DNA from: Mesorhizobium sophorae
Lineage (GTDB): Bacteria; Pseudomonadota; Alphaproteobacteria; Rhizobiales; Rhizobiaceae
NCBI RefSeq assembly: GCF_002270415.1
Contig: NZ_NNRI01000012.1
Location: forward strand, 186,001-250,000
DNA length: 64,000 nucleotides
Direction of reading: 5' to 3'
The stretch's first letter is position 1, and each line of letters opens with the position of its first letter. The translations under genes were made by a program, and so were the position numbers. Shown here piece by piece: positions 17,874 through 26,185 of the stretch. The notes below the pieces were generated by a model. That model worked only from the letters and a program-made list of their open reading frames with translations, was not told the origin of the DNA and ran no database searches.

Positions 17874-19043
17874 ATGGCGAAAGACGGCGACCGACTGGGT
17901 ATCAACACGCGGCTTACCCATTCGGGCAACAACCCGCATGACTATTTCGGTTTCGTCAATCCACCGGTGGTGCACGCCTCGACCGTTCTTTATCCCGACG
18001 CGGCGTCGATGGCTGCACGCAGCCAGAAATACACTTATGGCACGCGTGGCACGCCAACGACCGATGCCCTTGCCCATGCCATAGATGCACTGGAGGGGTC
18101 GGCCGGCACGATCGTGGTGCCATCGGGCCTTGCGGCGGTGACCGTACCGCTGCTCGCCTTCGTCTCGGCGGGCGACCATCTGCTGATCGTCGATTCCGTC
18201 TATCACCCGACGCGCAACTTCGCCGACACCATGCTGAAGCGACTGGGCGTCGAGGTCGAGTACTACGCCCCCGATGTCGGCGCCGGCATCGCGGCGTTGA
18301 TCAAGCCCAACACCAAGGTGGTGTTCACGGAATCGCCAGCGTCCAACACGTTCGAGCTGCAGGACATCCCGGCCATCGTCAAGGCGGCTCACGCCGCAGG
18401 CGCCATCGTCATGATGGACAATACCTGGGCGACGCCGCTGTATTTCCGCCCGCTCGACCACGGCGTCGACATCTCGATCCACGCGGCGACGAAATATCCG
18501 GCGGGCCATTCCGACGTGCTGCTTGGCACGGTCTCGGCCAACGAAGGCTGCTGGAAGCATCTTTACGAAAGCTTCTGCACGCTTGGCTGTTGCGCCGGGC
18601 CCGACGATGTCTACCAAGTGCTGCGCGGCCTGCGCACCATGGGCGTGCGCCTCGAGCACCATCAGCGCAGCGCGCTCGCCATCGCCTCCTGGCTCGAGGG
18701 CCAGAAGGGCGTGGCGCGCGTGCTCCACCCTGCCCTTCCCAGCCATCCGGACCACGGCCTCTGGAAGCGCGACTTCTCCGGCTCGAGCGGCATCTTTTCC
18801 ATCGTGCTTGCCGGCGGCGGCCAGAAGCAGCAGCACGCCTTTCTCGACGCGCTGCAGATCTTCGGCCTCGGCTATTCCTGGGGCGGCTATGAGAGCCTTG
18901 CGGTGCCGGTCTGGCTCGCCGACCGCGTTGTCGCAAAGGGCCCGTATGAAGGCCCGTTGATCCGCCTCCAAATCGGCCTCGAGGATGTCGACGACCTGAA
19001 GGCCGACATTCTGCGTGGCCTGACCGCCGCGGCTTCTGCCTGA
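17874..19043 (+). CDS. metC: Cystathionine beta-lyase
   Basis: 389-residue PLP enzyme of the Cys/Met metabolism family, producing homocysteine, pyruvate and ammonia from cystathionine. The PLP lysine is in HAATKYPAGHSDVLLG; YTYGTRGTPTTDAL and VMMDNTWATPLYFRPLDHG complete the cofactor site. The length and ETWGGYESLA-like SWGGYESLAVP match MetC of alphaproteobacteria. I start it at 17874 (MAKDGDRLGIN), after an AAGGCGAAGAAG stretch; the reading from 17751 adds an Arg-rich segment without family similarity. Confidence 0.9.
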   Translation: MAKDGDRLGINTRLTHSGNNPHDYFGFVNPPVVHASTVLYPDAASMAARSQKYTYGTRGTPTTDALAHAIDALEGSAGTIVVPSGLAAVTVPLLAFVSAGDHLLIVDSVYHPTRNFADTMLKRLGVEVEYYAPDVGAGIAALIKPNTKVVFTESPASNTFELQDIPAIVKAAHAAGAIVMMDNTWATPLYFRPLDHGVDISIHAATKYPAGHSDVLLGTVSANEGCWKHLYESFCTLGCCAGPDDVYQVLRGLRTMGVRLEHHQRSALAIASWLEGQKGVARVLHPALPSHPDHGLWKRDFSGSSGIFSIVLAGGGQKQQHAFLDALQIFGLGYSWGGYESLAVPVWLADRVVAKGPYEGPLIRLQIGLEDVDDLKADILRGLTAAASA

Positions 19044-19211
19044 GCCATCGGGGCACCCGCCCAACTGATTCGGCAAATCACGGAATTCTATTTCTCAAAG
19101 CCGCGCCTTTGAGGATCAATTTGGCTTTCAAATCCGACAATGCCGCGTCATTGCGGTGCGATCATCTGGTTTCGACTTCCCTCTGGCATACCGGCAGAGT
19201 TTCCGACTCCC

Positions 19212-20297
19212 ATGGCCTTTCGCCTTTTTGTTCCGATTCTTGCCGGCGCGACGCTGCGCGAGCGCATCATCGCCTGCATCGGCGCGACGATCGGCATTGC
19301 ACTGACCGGCGCGATCGGCGGTCTGGTGCTCGGCAACGGCCCGCACGTGCCGCTGCTGGTGGCGCCGATGGGAGCCTCGGCCGTACTCCTGTTCGCGGTG
19401 CCGGCCAGCCCGTTGGCGCAGCCATGGTCGATCATCGGCGGCAACACGATATCGGCACTGGTCGGCGTGATCGTGGCGCATTTCATCCACGAAACCGCCC
19501 TTGCCACCGGCATCGCGGTGGCGCTTGCCATCGCCGCCATGTCGTTCACGCGCTGCCTGCATCCGCCGGGCGGGGCGGCTGCCCTGACGGCAGTGTTGGG
19601 AGGGCCTGCCGTCACCAGCGCCGGCTTCCTTTTTCCATTCGTGCCGGTGGCGTTGAACTCGCTTCTGCTGGTGGCGCTGGGCTACGGCTTCCACAAGCTG
19701 GCCCGTCGCAATTACCCGCACGTGCCGATTCCCCCGACGAACAGCCATGGCACCGTCGATCCGCCGGCGCAGTTGCGCGTCGGCTTCCAGCCCGAAGACA
19801 TCGATGCCGCGCTTGGCGCGCTCGACGAGACGTTCGATATTGATCGCAATGATCTCGACCGGCTGCTGCGGCAAGTCGAATTGCAGGCTCTGGTGCGCGC
19901 GCACAAGGGCCTGCTGTGCGAGGACATCATGTCGCGCAATGTGATCTCGGTCGACGAACACACGTCCACCGAGTCAGCGCGCCAATTGCTGCTTGACCAC
20001 AACATCCGTACCTTGCCGGTCGTCAACGCGGAGACAAGGCTGGCAGGCACCGTGGGATTGCGGGAACTGGCACTGGCCTCCGGCACGGTCGGATCCGTGA
20101 TATCGCCCGCGGCGACAGCCGCCGCCGGTTTCGCCGCCATGGGTCTGCTGCCGGTACTCACCGACGGCCGCAGCCATGCGGTCATCGTCGTGGACGACGA
20201 CAAGCGCATTCTCGGACTGATCACACAGACCGATCTGCTGGCAGCCACGGCGCGTCTGCAGGCTGCTGACAAGTCCTCGCCGGAAGCGGTACGGTAG
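19212..20297 (+). CDS. HPP-family membrane protein with two CBS domains
   Basis: 361 residues. The N-terminal half (about residues 1-165) is the four-helix HPP family domain, named for the motif seen here as TRCLHPPGGAAALTAVLGG. The C-terminal part (about 225-355) contains a CBS pair (DIMSRNVISVDEHTSTESARQLLLDHNIRTLPVVN and AVIVVDDDKRILGLITQTDLLA), a nucleotide-sensing module. Some HPP proteins are nitrite transporters; with CBS domains the activity may respond to adenine nucleotides. Transport substrate is not determined. The ATG at 19212 is chosen over 19140, whose extra residues are not typical; neither has a strong ribosome site. Confidence 0.8.
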   Translation: MAFRLFVPILAGATLRERIIACIGATIGIALTGAIGGLVLGNGPHVPLLVAPMGASAVLLFAVPASPLAQPWSIIGGNTISALVGVIVAHFIHETALATGIAVALAIAAMSFTRCLHPPGGAAALTAVLGGPAVTSAGFLFPFVPVALNSLLLVALGYGFHKLARRNYPHVPIPPTNSHGTVDPPAQLRVGFQPEDIDAALGALDETFDIDRNDLDRLLRQVELQALVRAHKGLLCEDIMSRNVISVDEHTSTESARQLLLDHNIRTLPVVNAETRLAGTVGLRELALASGTVGSVISPAATAAAGFAAMGLLPVLTDGRSHAVIVVDDDKRILGLITQTDLLAATARLQAADKSSPEAVR

Positions 20298-20324
20298 CCG
20301 CCGCCGGACCCGGCAAAAATGGCC

Positions 20325-20354
20325 GGGAACCTTTTGCCGGCAATGCCATCCAAT
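20325..20354 (+). promoter_or_regulatory. Candidate ECF-type promoter of the sigma factor gene
   Basis: GGGAAC (20325-20330) and CATCCAAT (20347-20354) are spaced by 16 bases. The same two elements at the same spacing recur at 21091-21120 upstream of the DUF4142 gene. A GAAC-like -35 is characteristic of ECF sigma promoters. Start of transcription near 20360 would give a leader of about 40 bases. Autoregulation by the adjacent sigma factor is inferred. Confidence 0.65.
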
Positions 20355-20398
20355 CTCTCAATCGGGTTTCGGTCCGGGATTGGGTTGAGGAACTGGCC

Positions 20399-21073
20399 AT
20401 GCCTGCTGTCTTGACGGCCATGCCTTCTGTCGCTTCAGGCGACATGCAACTCGTGCGCCGCGCCTTGGCGCGCGAGGGCGACGCTTTCCGCACCATCATC
20501 AAGATGCACAACCAGCGGCTCTACCGCATCGCCCGCGGCGTGGTGCGCAATGACAGCGAGGCCGAGGACATCGTGCAGGAGGCCTATGTCAGGGCCTTCG
20601 CCCATCTCGATGCGTTTCGCGGCGACGCCTCGCTTGCCACATGGTTGTCGCGCATCGTCATCAACGAGGCGCTCGGCCGACTGCGCAAAAGACGCAGGAC
20701 GGTGGCAATGCCGGAAAATCCGCAAGCCGAGATCATCCGGTTCCCCCTCAACCCCAGCGACGATCCGGAACGGACGATGGCGCAACGGCAGATCCTCCAG
20801 CTGGTGGAACGGGCCACCGACAGCCTTCCGGATGTCTACCGGACTGTGTTCGTGGCGCGGGTGATCGAGGGGCTGAGCATTGAAGAGACCGCCGATCTCC
20901 TCGGCGTCCGGCCACAAACCGTCAAGACAAGGCTGCACCGCGCCCGCACCCTGGTACGCAAGGCACTGGACGACCAGATCGGGCCGGTGCTGCTCGATGC
21001 GTTCCCCTTCGCCGGCCGACGTTGCGAAAGGCTGACCAGCGCCGTGATGCGGCGGCTCGGCCTGGAAAGCTGA
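20399..21073 (+). CDS. ECF-family RNA polymerase sigma factor
   Basis: 224-residue extracytoplasmic-function sigma factor. Region 2 (residues about 32-100) includes HNQRLYRIARGVVRNDSEAEDIVQEAYVRAF and the DNA-melting W-L-S-R-I-V-INEAL segment; region 4 (about 135-185) has LPDVYRTVFVARVIEGLSIEETADLLGVRPQTVKTRLHRAR. There is no separate anti-sigma gene next to it, unlike most ECF factors. Downstream genes encode a DUF4142 protein and a cupredoxin, both exported, and share its promoter motif, which suggests an envelope or redox stress role. Confidence 0.9.
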   Translation: MPAVLTAMPSVASGDMQLVRRALAREGDAFRTIIKMHNQRLYRIARGVVRNDSEAEDIVQEAYVRAFAHLDAFRGDASLATWLSRIVINEALGRLRKRRRTVAMPENPQAEIIRFPLNPSDDPERTMAQRQILQLVERATDSLPDVYRTVFVARVIEGLSIEETADLLGVRPQTVKTRLHRARTLVRKALDDQIGPVLLDAFPFAGRRCERLTSAVMRRLGLES

Positions 21074-21090
21074 CCTTTCGCCGATTCCTT

Positions 21091-21120
21091 GGGAACGTTT
21101 GCCGCTGCCCGGCATCCAAT
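21091..21120 (+). promoter_or_regulatory. Candidate ECF-type promoter of the DUF4142-cupredoxin unit
   Basis: GGGAAC (21091-21096), 16 bases, then CATCCAAT (21113-21120). This exactly repeats the arrangement in front of the sigma factor gene. Its location just before 21179 also supports the downstream ATG of the DUF4142 gene over an earlier in-frame start at 21089 that would overlap the motif. Confidence 0.65.
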
Positions 21121-21178
21121 GACCGTCAACCGAGAAACACTGACCGGCGCGATTTCCGCTCCGGGCGAAGGAGATGCC

Positions 21179-21703
21179 ATGCCTATCCGACACACCGCTG
21201 CCCTGGCCGCCATGCTGCTGCTTGGCACTGCCCCGTTCGCGCAAGCGGCCGACAAGCCGACCGACCCACAGATCGCCCACATCGCCTACACGGCCGGGGT
21301 CATCGACGTTGAAGCCGCCAAGCTGGCGATCGAGAAATCGAAGAACAAGGACGTCGTGGCCTTCGCCAACGACATGGTGCGCGACCACGAAGCCGTGAAC
21401 GTGCAGGCGCTCGACCTGGTCAAGAAGCTCAAGGTGACGCCGGAAGACAACGCCACCAGCCAGGCGCTGAGCAAGGCGGCCGCCGAAGAGAGGGCCAAAC
21501 TAGCCAAGCTCGAGGGTGCTGCCTTCGACAAGGCCTATGTCGACAACGAGGTCGCCTACCACAAGCAGGTCAACGGCGCTCTCGAAACGCTGCTCATCCC
21601 GTCGGCCAGCAATGGCGAACTGAAGAGCCTGCTTGAGACCGGCCTGAAGATCTTCCAGGGCCATGAGCAGCATGCCGAACATGTCGCCGGCATGCTGAAG
21701 TAG
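21179..21703 (+). CDS. Exported DUF4142 domain protein
   Basis: 174 residues. A signal peptide (to about residue 24, ending AQAADKP) precedes a ferritin-like four-helix DUF4142 domain: IAHIAYTAGVIDVEAAKLAIEKSKN, FANDMVRDHEAVNVQALDL, and HEQHAEHVAGML at the C-terminus. The start at 21179 follows GAAGGAGA. It is cotranscribed with the cupredoxin gene 10 bases downstream. The family is periplasmic and often linked to stress responses; no reaction is established. The conserved HE and HEQH positions could hold a metal. Confidence 0.85.
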   Translation: MPIRHTAALAAMLLLGTAPFAQAADKPTDPQIAHIAYTAGVIDVEAAKLAIEKSKNKDVVAFANDMVRDHEAVNVQALDLVKKLKVTPEDNATSQALSKAAAEERAKLAKLEGAAFDKAYVDNEVAYHKQVNGALETLLIPSASNGELKSLLETGLKIFQGHEQHAEHVAGMLK

Positions 21704-21713
21704 GACAGGCAGT

Positions 21714-22022
21714 ATGTCGAAACGCCATCTATGGATCGCGCTGACGCTGGCCATCGGCATCGTTCCGGCACAGGCTGAAACCATCCACGTCACAATCGAC
21801 AAGCTGGTGTTTTCGCCAGCCACTGTCGAGGCCAAGGTCGGAGACACGATCGAGTGGGTGAACAAGGACGTGTTCGCCCACACGGCGACCGTCAAGGGCG
21901 GCTGGGAGGTGACGATCCCGCCGAAAAAGTCCGCGAGCCTCACCCTGCAGAAGGCTGAGACGGTCGATTATTTCTGCCGTTTCCACCCCAACATGAAAGG
22001 CCGTTTGGTGGTGGCGCCCTGA
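21714..22022 (+). CDS. Cupredoxin (amicyanin/plastocyanin-like)
   Basis: 102-residue exported blue-copper protein. The signal peptide ends near residue 21 (PAQA-ETI). The type 1 copper ligands are all present: His56, Cys88, His91 and Met94 (DYFCRFHPNM). Small size and short Cys-x2-His-x2-Met loop resemble amicyanin. It should move electrons in the periplasm, but no methylamine dehydrogenase or other partner enzyme is adjacent. Its last 55 bases overlap the tail of the convergent enoyl-CoA hydratase gene. Confidence 0.88.
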   Translation: MSKRHLWIALTLAIGIVPAQAETIHVTIDKLVFSPATVEAKVGDTIEWVNKDVFAHTATVKGGWEVTIPPKKSASLTLQKAETVDYFCRFHPNMKGRLVVAP

Positions 22023-22864
22023 TCCAGTGCCAACGAGACCCGCCTGGCCTCGTCAGGCCGAGCGATGTGCGTCCATGAGCCGTCGAAACGGGGCTCGCGG
22101 CGTGTCAGCCAGGCATCCAGCGCTTCGCGCAGGTCGGCGGTCGGAGCCATGCGGGCAAACTGCTCGGCTTCGACCTGCAGGCCTTCCGCGATGCTCAGGT
22201 TGAGGCCGCGCGCCACCGAGGTGAGGATGCCCGCGATCGCCAGATCGGAGTGCCGCAGGATACGCTTGGCGAGGCCCATTGCGGCCGGCATCAAATCGCC
22301 ATGCGGCACCACCTGGTTGACGAGGCCAAGTTCAAGGGCGCGCTCCGGCGGAAACCAATCGCCGGTCAAGAGCAGTTCGAGCGCCCTCTTGCGCCCGGCG
22401 AGCCTGGGCAGGCGCTGCGTTCCGCCAAAGGTCGGCGGCATCGCAAGGCTGATTTCCGGCTTGGCGAACAGGGCGCGTTCGCTGGCGATGGCCAGCGGCA
22501 CGGCCTCGGTGATTTCGCAGCCGCCGCCAAAGGCAATGCCGTTGACCGCGGCGATGACGGGTTTGCGGAATGCTTCCAGCCTTGCCGTCAGCCGCTGCCC
22601 GCGCATCACAAAGTCACGCATCGCGACATCGACGCCAAGCGCCACACTGGCCGAGAATTCATGGATGTCGCCACCCGCCGAAAACGCCCGCTCCCCTGCT
22701 CCGGTAAGAATGACCGCCCGAACGCCGGCATCGACTTCAATGTCGTCGAGGACTGCGAGCAGGCGATCGATCAAGGCATAGTTCAACGCGTTGAGCTTCT
22801 CCGGCCGGTTGAGGGTGAGGATGGCAATCCCATCCCTGGTTGCGTTGAGGACAAGATCGGTCAT
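21968..22864 (-). CDS. Enoyl-CoA hydratase/isomerase family protein with C-terminal read-through tail
   Basis: 298-residue crotonase-fold enzyme. Oxyanion-hole segments are GAGERAFSAGGDIHEF and NGIAFGGGCEITEAVPLAIAS; the two catalytic acid positions lie in KPEISLAMPPTFGGTQRLPRL. The crotonase core ends at about residue 262 (LTRREPRFDGS), the usual length; the remaining 36 residues are read antisense to the 3' end of the cupredoxin gene and look like the result of a lost stop codon. Divergent from a TetR regulator over a near-perfect dyad, so probably controlled by it. Substrate not known. Confidence 0.88.
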   Translation of the reverse strand: MTDLVLNATRDGIAILTLNRPEKLNALNYALIDRLLAVLDDIEVDAGVRAVILTGAGERAFSAGGDIHEFSASVALGVDVAMRDFVMRGQRLTARLEAFRKPVIAAVNGIAFGGGCEITEAVPLAIASERALFAKPEISLAMPPTFGGTQRLPRLAGRKRALELLLTGDWFPPERALELGLVNQVVPHGDLMPAAMGLAKRILRHSDLAIAGILTSVARGLNLSIAEGLQVEAEQFARMAPTADLREALDAWLTRREPRFDGSWTHIARPDEARRVSLALDQGATTKRPFMLGWKRQK

Positions 22865-22920
22865 TTGGCTTCCTTCTCCAGCGTACCCATGGCTGGGAAG
22901 GTTACGCCCTTCGTCGCTTG

Positions 22921-22944
22921 TGTATATTCACTAGTCAGTATACA
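22921..22944. promoter_or_regulatory. 24-bp TetR operator candidate
   Basis: A dyad of 24 bases in which 10 of the 12 pairs match, with outer arms TGTATA and TATACA and a central ACTAGT. It ends 7 bases before the TetR start at 22952 and lies 57 bases from the divergent enoyl-CoA hydratase start, a standard place for autorepression and control of the divergent gene. Confidence 0.75.
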
Positions 22945-22951
22945 TAAGCGA

Positions 22952-23539
22952 ATGCCTGAAGCGCAAAGCCCCACCCGCAAACGCATTGTCGATGCCGCAA
23001 CAAGACTGTTTTACGCGGAAGGAATCGGCCGCGTCAGCGTCGATGCCGTTGCCGAGGAAGCCGGGCTCACCAAGCGGACGCTTTATTATCACTTCAAGAG
23101 CAAGGACGACCTGATCGCCGCCTATCTCGATGGCCGCGACCAACCCAATCTGAAGCGGATGGCCGGCTGGTTCGATGCCTCCGAAGGCGGAGCGGATCGC
23201 AAGGTCGAGGCGATCTTCGCCAATCTGGCGAAGGCCGCCCACCATCCGAAATGGAAAGGATGCGGCTTCCTGCGCACGGCCGCGGAACTCGCCTCGATGC
23301 CTGGACACCCGGCGATCAAGGTCGGGTCGCGGCATAAGTCAAATTTTGAGACGTGGCTGGCCGGTGCGTTGTCCGTCCGGGGCGTCGAGGAGCCGCAAGC
23401 CTTGGCACGCGAGATCGTGCTCCTGATAGATGGCTGCTTTTCGATCATGCTGATCCACCGCAATCCCGATTACATCGAGGCAGCAGGCCGCGCCGCGGCG
23501 ACGCTTGTCCGGGCTCGAATTGCCAGCGACCAGGTCTAA
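22952..23539 (+). CDS. TetR/AcrR-family transcriptional regulator
   Basis: 195-residue repressor. The N-terminal HTH is at about residues 8-54 (RKRIVDAATRLFYAEGIGRVSVDAVAEEAGLTKRTLYYHF). The C-terminal ligand domain includes CGFLRTAAEL and a PDYIEAAGRAAATLVRARI helix. It is divergent from the enoyl-CoA hydratase gene, with a palindrome between them, so an acyl-CoA or fatty-acid ligand is plausible. Its stop codon TAA lies at the first bases of the 104-bp repeat that follows. Confidence 0.85.
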   Translation: MPEAQSPTRKRIVDAATRLFYAEGIGRVSVDAVAEEAGLTKRTLYYHFKSKDDLIAAYLDGRDQPNLKRMAGWFDASEGGADRKVEAIFANLAKAAHHPKWKGCGFLRTAAELASMPGHPAIKVGSRHKSNFETWLAGALSVRGVEEPQALAREIVLLIDGCFSIMLIHRNPDYIEAAGRAAATLVRARIASDQV

Positions 23540-23641
23540 AGCGCGTCGCGTTTGAACGGATTCAGGCAACGCGCCTTAGGTCTTTGTTTTGATGCATGTC
23601 GTTCTCCCAAAACCGGGCCACTTTTGGGCGACATGCATTAG
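23538..23641. repeat. Dispersed palindromic intergenic repeat, copy 1
   Basis: About 104 bp, nearly identical to 35665-35767. It starts TAAAGCGCGTCGCG and ends GCGACATGCATTAG. It contains two inverted repeats: GCGCGTCGCG with CGCGCC, and ATGCATGTCGTT with GGGCGACATGCAT flanking CCAAAACCGGGCCAC. Elements of this sequence are common between genes in rhizobial chromosomes. Here the left end supplies part of the TetR stop and the right end supplies the permease stop. Confidence 0.85.
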
Positions 23642-24864
23642 AATCCAAACGCCAGCCATGCCGTGCCGACCACCAGCGTTATCAATGTCAGCGGCAAGCC
23701 GACCTTGAAGAAGGCGCCGAACGACAGCTGCGTGCCGGCGGTCCTTGCCTGCTCGGCGACAATCAGGTTGGCGACCGAACCGAGCAGCGTGAAATTGCCG
23801 GCTAGCGTCGAGCTCATGGCGACCACAAGCCAGGCACGTTCGGGATTTTCAAGGCCGGGTATGAAGGGCCGCAGCGCCAGCACGGCCGGGACATTGCTCA
23901 TGATGTTGGAGAGCACCGCGGTGAAGCCGGACAGGCGCCAGACATCGTCCAGCCCAAGGTTCTTTGCCGAGGCGATCATGTCTGGCGTCAGCAGCGTCTT
24001 TTCCGCGCCGGCGACGACCACGAACAGACCGGCGAACATGAACAGCAGCGGCCCGTCGATCTCGCGGTAGATGCGTTCCGGTTTGATGGCACGGGTGAGC
24101 AAGAGGATGGCACCGCCAATGAGTGCCGCCTTGGCGACGGGCACGCCGGCGAAGAAGGCGATGGCCAATCCGATGCAGACCACCACCGCCTTAAGCACCT
24201 GTCCCTTGTGCATGCGACCACGCGAGACTTCTGGGGTCAATTGGGCCGTGCGGGCGAATTCGGCCCTGTAGACGATGCGGATGATGACAATGACCGCGAC
24301 CAGGCCAAACAGAGCGACCGGAGCAAGGGCCGCCGAAAAGGCAGGATAGGAAATGCCCGACAGCGCGCCGATCACCATGTTTTGCGGATTGCCGGTGATG
24401 GTGGCGACGCTGCCACAATTCGACGCGGTGGCGGTGGCGATCAGATAGGGGATGGGGTTGCGCTTGATGACGCGGGTGACGTGGACGACGATCGGAGCCA
24501 TGACCAGGCAGATGGCATCGTTGACCAGGAAGGCCGACAGCACGCCGGTCAGCAGCGTCACCATGACCAGGAGCATGAAGGGCGCATGTGCCTGCTCGAT
24601 GGCGACGGCGCCAAGACCGCGAAAGGCGCCGGAAACCTTCAGATGCGCCACCACGATCATCATGCCGAGCAGAAGCGTGATGGTGTCGAAATTGATCGCG
24701 CGGTAGGCATCTTCCATGCTGAGCGCGCCGACGGCGATCATCGCAGCCCCGCCGAGCAGCGCGATCCCTGCCCGGTCGAGGCGCAGGCCCGGGATGCGGC
24801 CAATGGCGACACCAGCGTAGGTCAGGATCAGGATCAGCAGTGCCGCCGCGCCCGTCAATGTCAT
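23638..24864 (-). CDS. SLC13/ArsB-superfamily anion permease
   Basis: 408-residue membrane protein with about 11 helices, of the citrate/arsenite/sodium-sulfate permease type. Typical segments are FLVNDAICLVMAPIVVHVTRV, the ATATASNCGSVATITGNPQNMVIG substrate hairpin and, in the second repeat, FTAVLSNIMSNVPAVLALRPFIPG. Two inverted structural repeats are clear. The anion is not determined. The start is set at 24864 (MTLTGAAALL); longer in-frame readings cover the upstream glycosyltransferase antisense. The stop lies inside the intergenic repeat. Confidence 0.85.
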   Translation of the reverse strand: MTLTGAAALLILILTYAGVAIGRIPGLRLDRAGIALLGGAAMIAVGALSMEDAYRAINFDTITLLLGMMIVVAHLKVSGAFRGLGAVAIEQAHAPFMLLVMVTLLTGVLSAFLVNDAICLVMAPIVVHVTRVIKRNPIPYLIATATASNCGSVATITGNPQNMVIGALSGISYPAFSAALAPVALFGLVAVIVIIRIVYRAEFARTAQLTPEVSRGRMHKGQVLKAVVVCIGLAIAFFAGVPVAKAALIGGAILLLTRAIKPERIYREIDGPLLFMFAGLFVVVAGAEKTLLTPDMIASAKNLGLDDVWRLSGFTAVLSNIMSNVPAVLALRPFIPGLENPERAWLVVAMSSTLAGNFTLLGSVANLIVAEQARTAGTQLSFGAFFKVGLPLTLITLVVGTAWLAFGF

Positions 24865-24976
24865 CGGTAAGAAGTCCTGCTCAGTCTGTGGCGCGCCGCT
24901 GCCCGTCCGCCCGATGGTTGGTTTGCATGCCAGCTTTAGCGCGATGCCGAGGGTGTCTGCAAAGCCCGATGTGCTG

Positions 24977-25939
24977 CTAGTGCAGATAGAAATCCAGCCG
25001 CCGTCGAAGCGCCTGCGAAGAAAACAGCTGCTCAACGGTCCGCCGCGCCTCACGACCCACTGTCGCCCGCAGCTCCGGATCGGCTTTGAGGTCGGCCAGG
25101 ATCTGCCGCGCCTGTTGCGTCGTCTCGAACAGAAAACCGTTTTCGCCATGCCTGATATGGTCGGCATAGCCGCCATGCGAATGGCAGACCACAGGCAAAC
25201 CACAGGCCATCGCTTCGAACACCACCCGGCCGAACGTCTCAACATGGGAGCCGGTGCGATAGTAGAACACGTCGAGCGTCGGCAGGAACTCTTCGGCCGC
25301 AAACCGGCCTTGCGGAAGGAGTTCGAGTTGCGGATGCGGTTTGAGCCTGTCCTTGAGCAGCATCCCGCCCTGAATCCGCAACGCGACACCATCCGCCAGC
25401 AATGCTTCGTAAAGCAGCACATCGTCTGCATGATGTTTGTCCGGGGTGTCTCGGCTCAATCGTCCCAGGGTGAACGGACGACCGGGCTTGACCGGTTTTG
25501 GTGAAAAACGTTCGATATCGATCGGCGACGGATGCACGACGCCATCGACCCGCAGCGTGCGTTTTTGAAAATCGGAAATCAGCACCAGTTCGGCGTCGGG
25601 CCAGCTGAGCATATGGGGCATGCGCGTCGTCAGCGGGATGACTTTCGGGTGAAAGGTATTGAAGACATAGATCAGCCGACGCGGCCGCGGGATCAGGTAG
25701 GGCCACATTTTGTTGCGCCAATGCGCGCCGAAGAAGACGTAGGTACCGCCGTCCGGCACATTCCACTTTGGCAGCGAGATGCGGTGAATCGGAAATTGCC
25801 CCATCAACTCGCCGGACACCCTGGAGGACGTTGCCCACAGACGCACCTCGGAGTCAGCGCTCAACAGCCGGTACAGTTCCAGGGTTTCGAGGTCACTGCC
25901 GCCAAAAGGGTTCTGAAAGCCATTGAACAAATGAATCAT
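24977..25939 (-). CDS. Glycosyltransferase family 1-like (GT-B) protein
   Basis: 320 residues with a GT4-type C-terminal donor domain: TLGRLSRDTPDKHHADD, then GSHVETFGRVVFEAMACGLPVVCHSHGGYADHIRHGENGFLFE, which carries the E-x7-E motif. The N-terminal acceptor domain starts MIHLFNGFQNPFGGSDLETLEL. I chose the start at 25939; one at 25990 adds 17 residues and neither has a clear ribosome site. It stands alone, so the glycan it serves (surface polysaccharide or glycolipid) is unknown. Confidence 0.75.
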   Translation of the reverse strand: MIHLFNGFQNPFGGSDLETLELYRLLSADSEVRLWATSSRVSGELMGQFPIHRISLPKWNVPDGGTYVFFGAHWRNKMWPYLIPRPRRLIYVFNTFHPKVIPLTTRMPHMLSWPDAELVLISDFQKRTLRVDGVVHPSPIDIERFSPKPVKPGRPFTLGRLSRDTPDKHHADDVLLYEALLADGVALRIQGGMLLKDRLKPHPQLELLPQGRFAAEEFLPTLDVFYYRTGSHVETFGRVVFEAMACGLPVVCHSHGGYADHIRHGENGFLFETTQQARQILADLKADPELRATVGREARRTVEQLFSSQALRRRLDFYLH

Positions 25940-26185
25940 AGTTGCTGCGCTGATCTTGCCTGAACCGTCCCGCCATTCGTTCGCCGGCATTGAGAAAGGC
26001 CATGACTGGACCGGCCCGGACGCTTGCGAAACTCGGGAAAGCAGTAACGCTTTTTAGCGTGATGTCAGCAAAGCGAAAGCACCGTCAGCGCGACAGATTA
26101 CTCAAGTCAGCGTGCGGTGCCCGAGGTCTTCGTGCCCAACAGTGACAGGACGCGACGGTTCAAGGTTGCGTGACCACGCTTGCTG

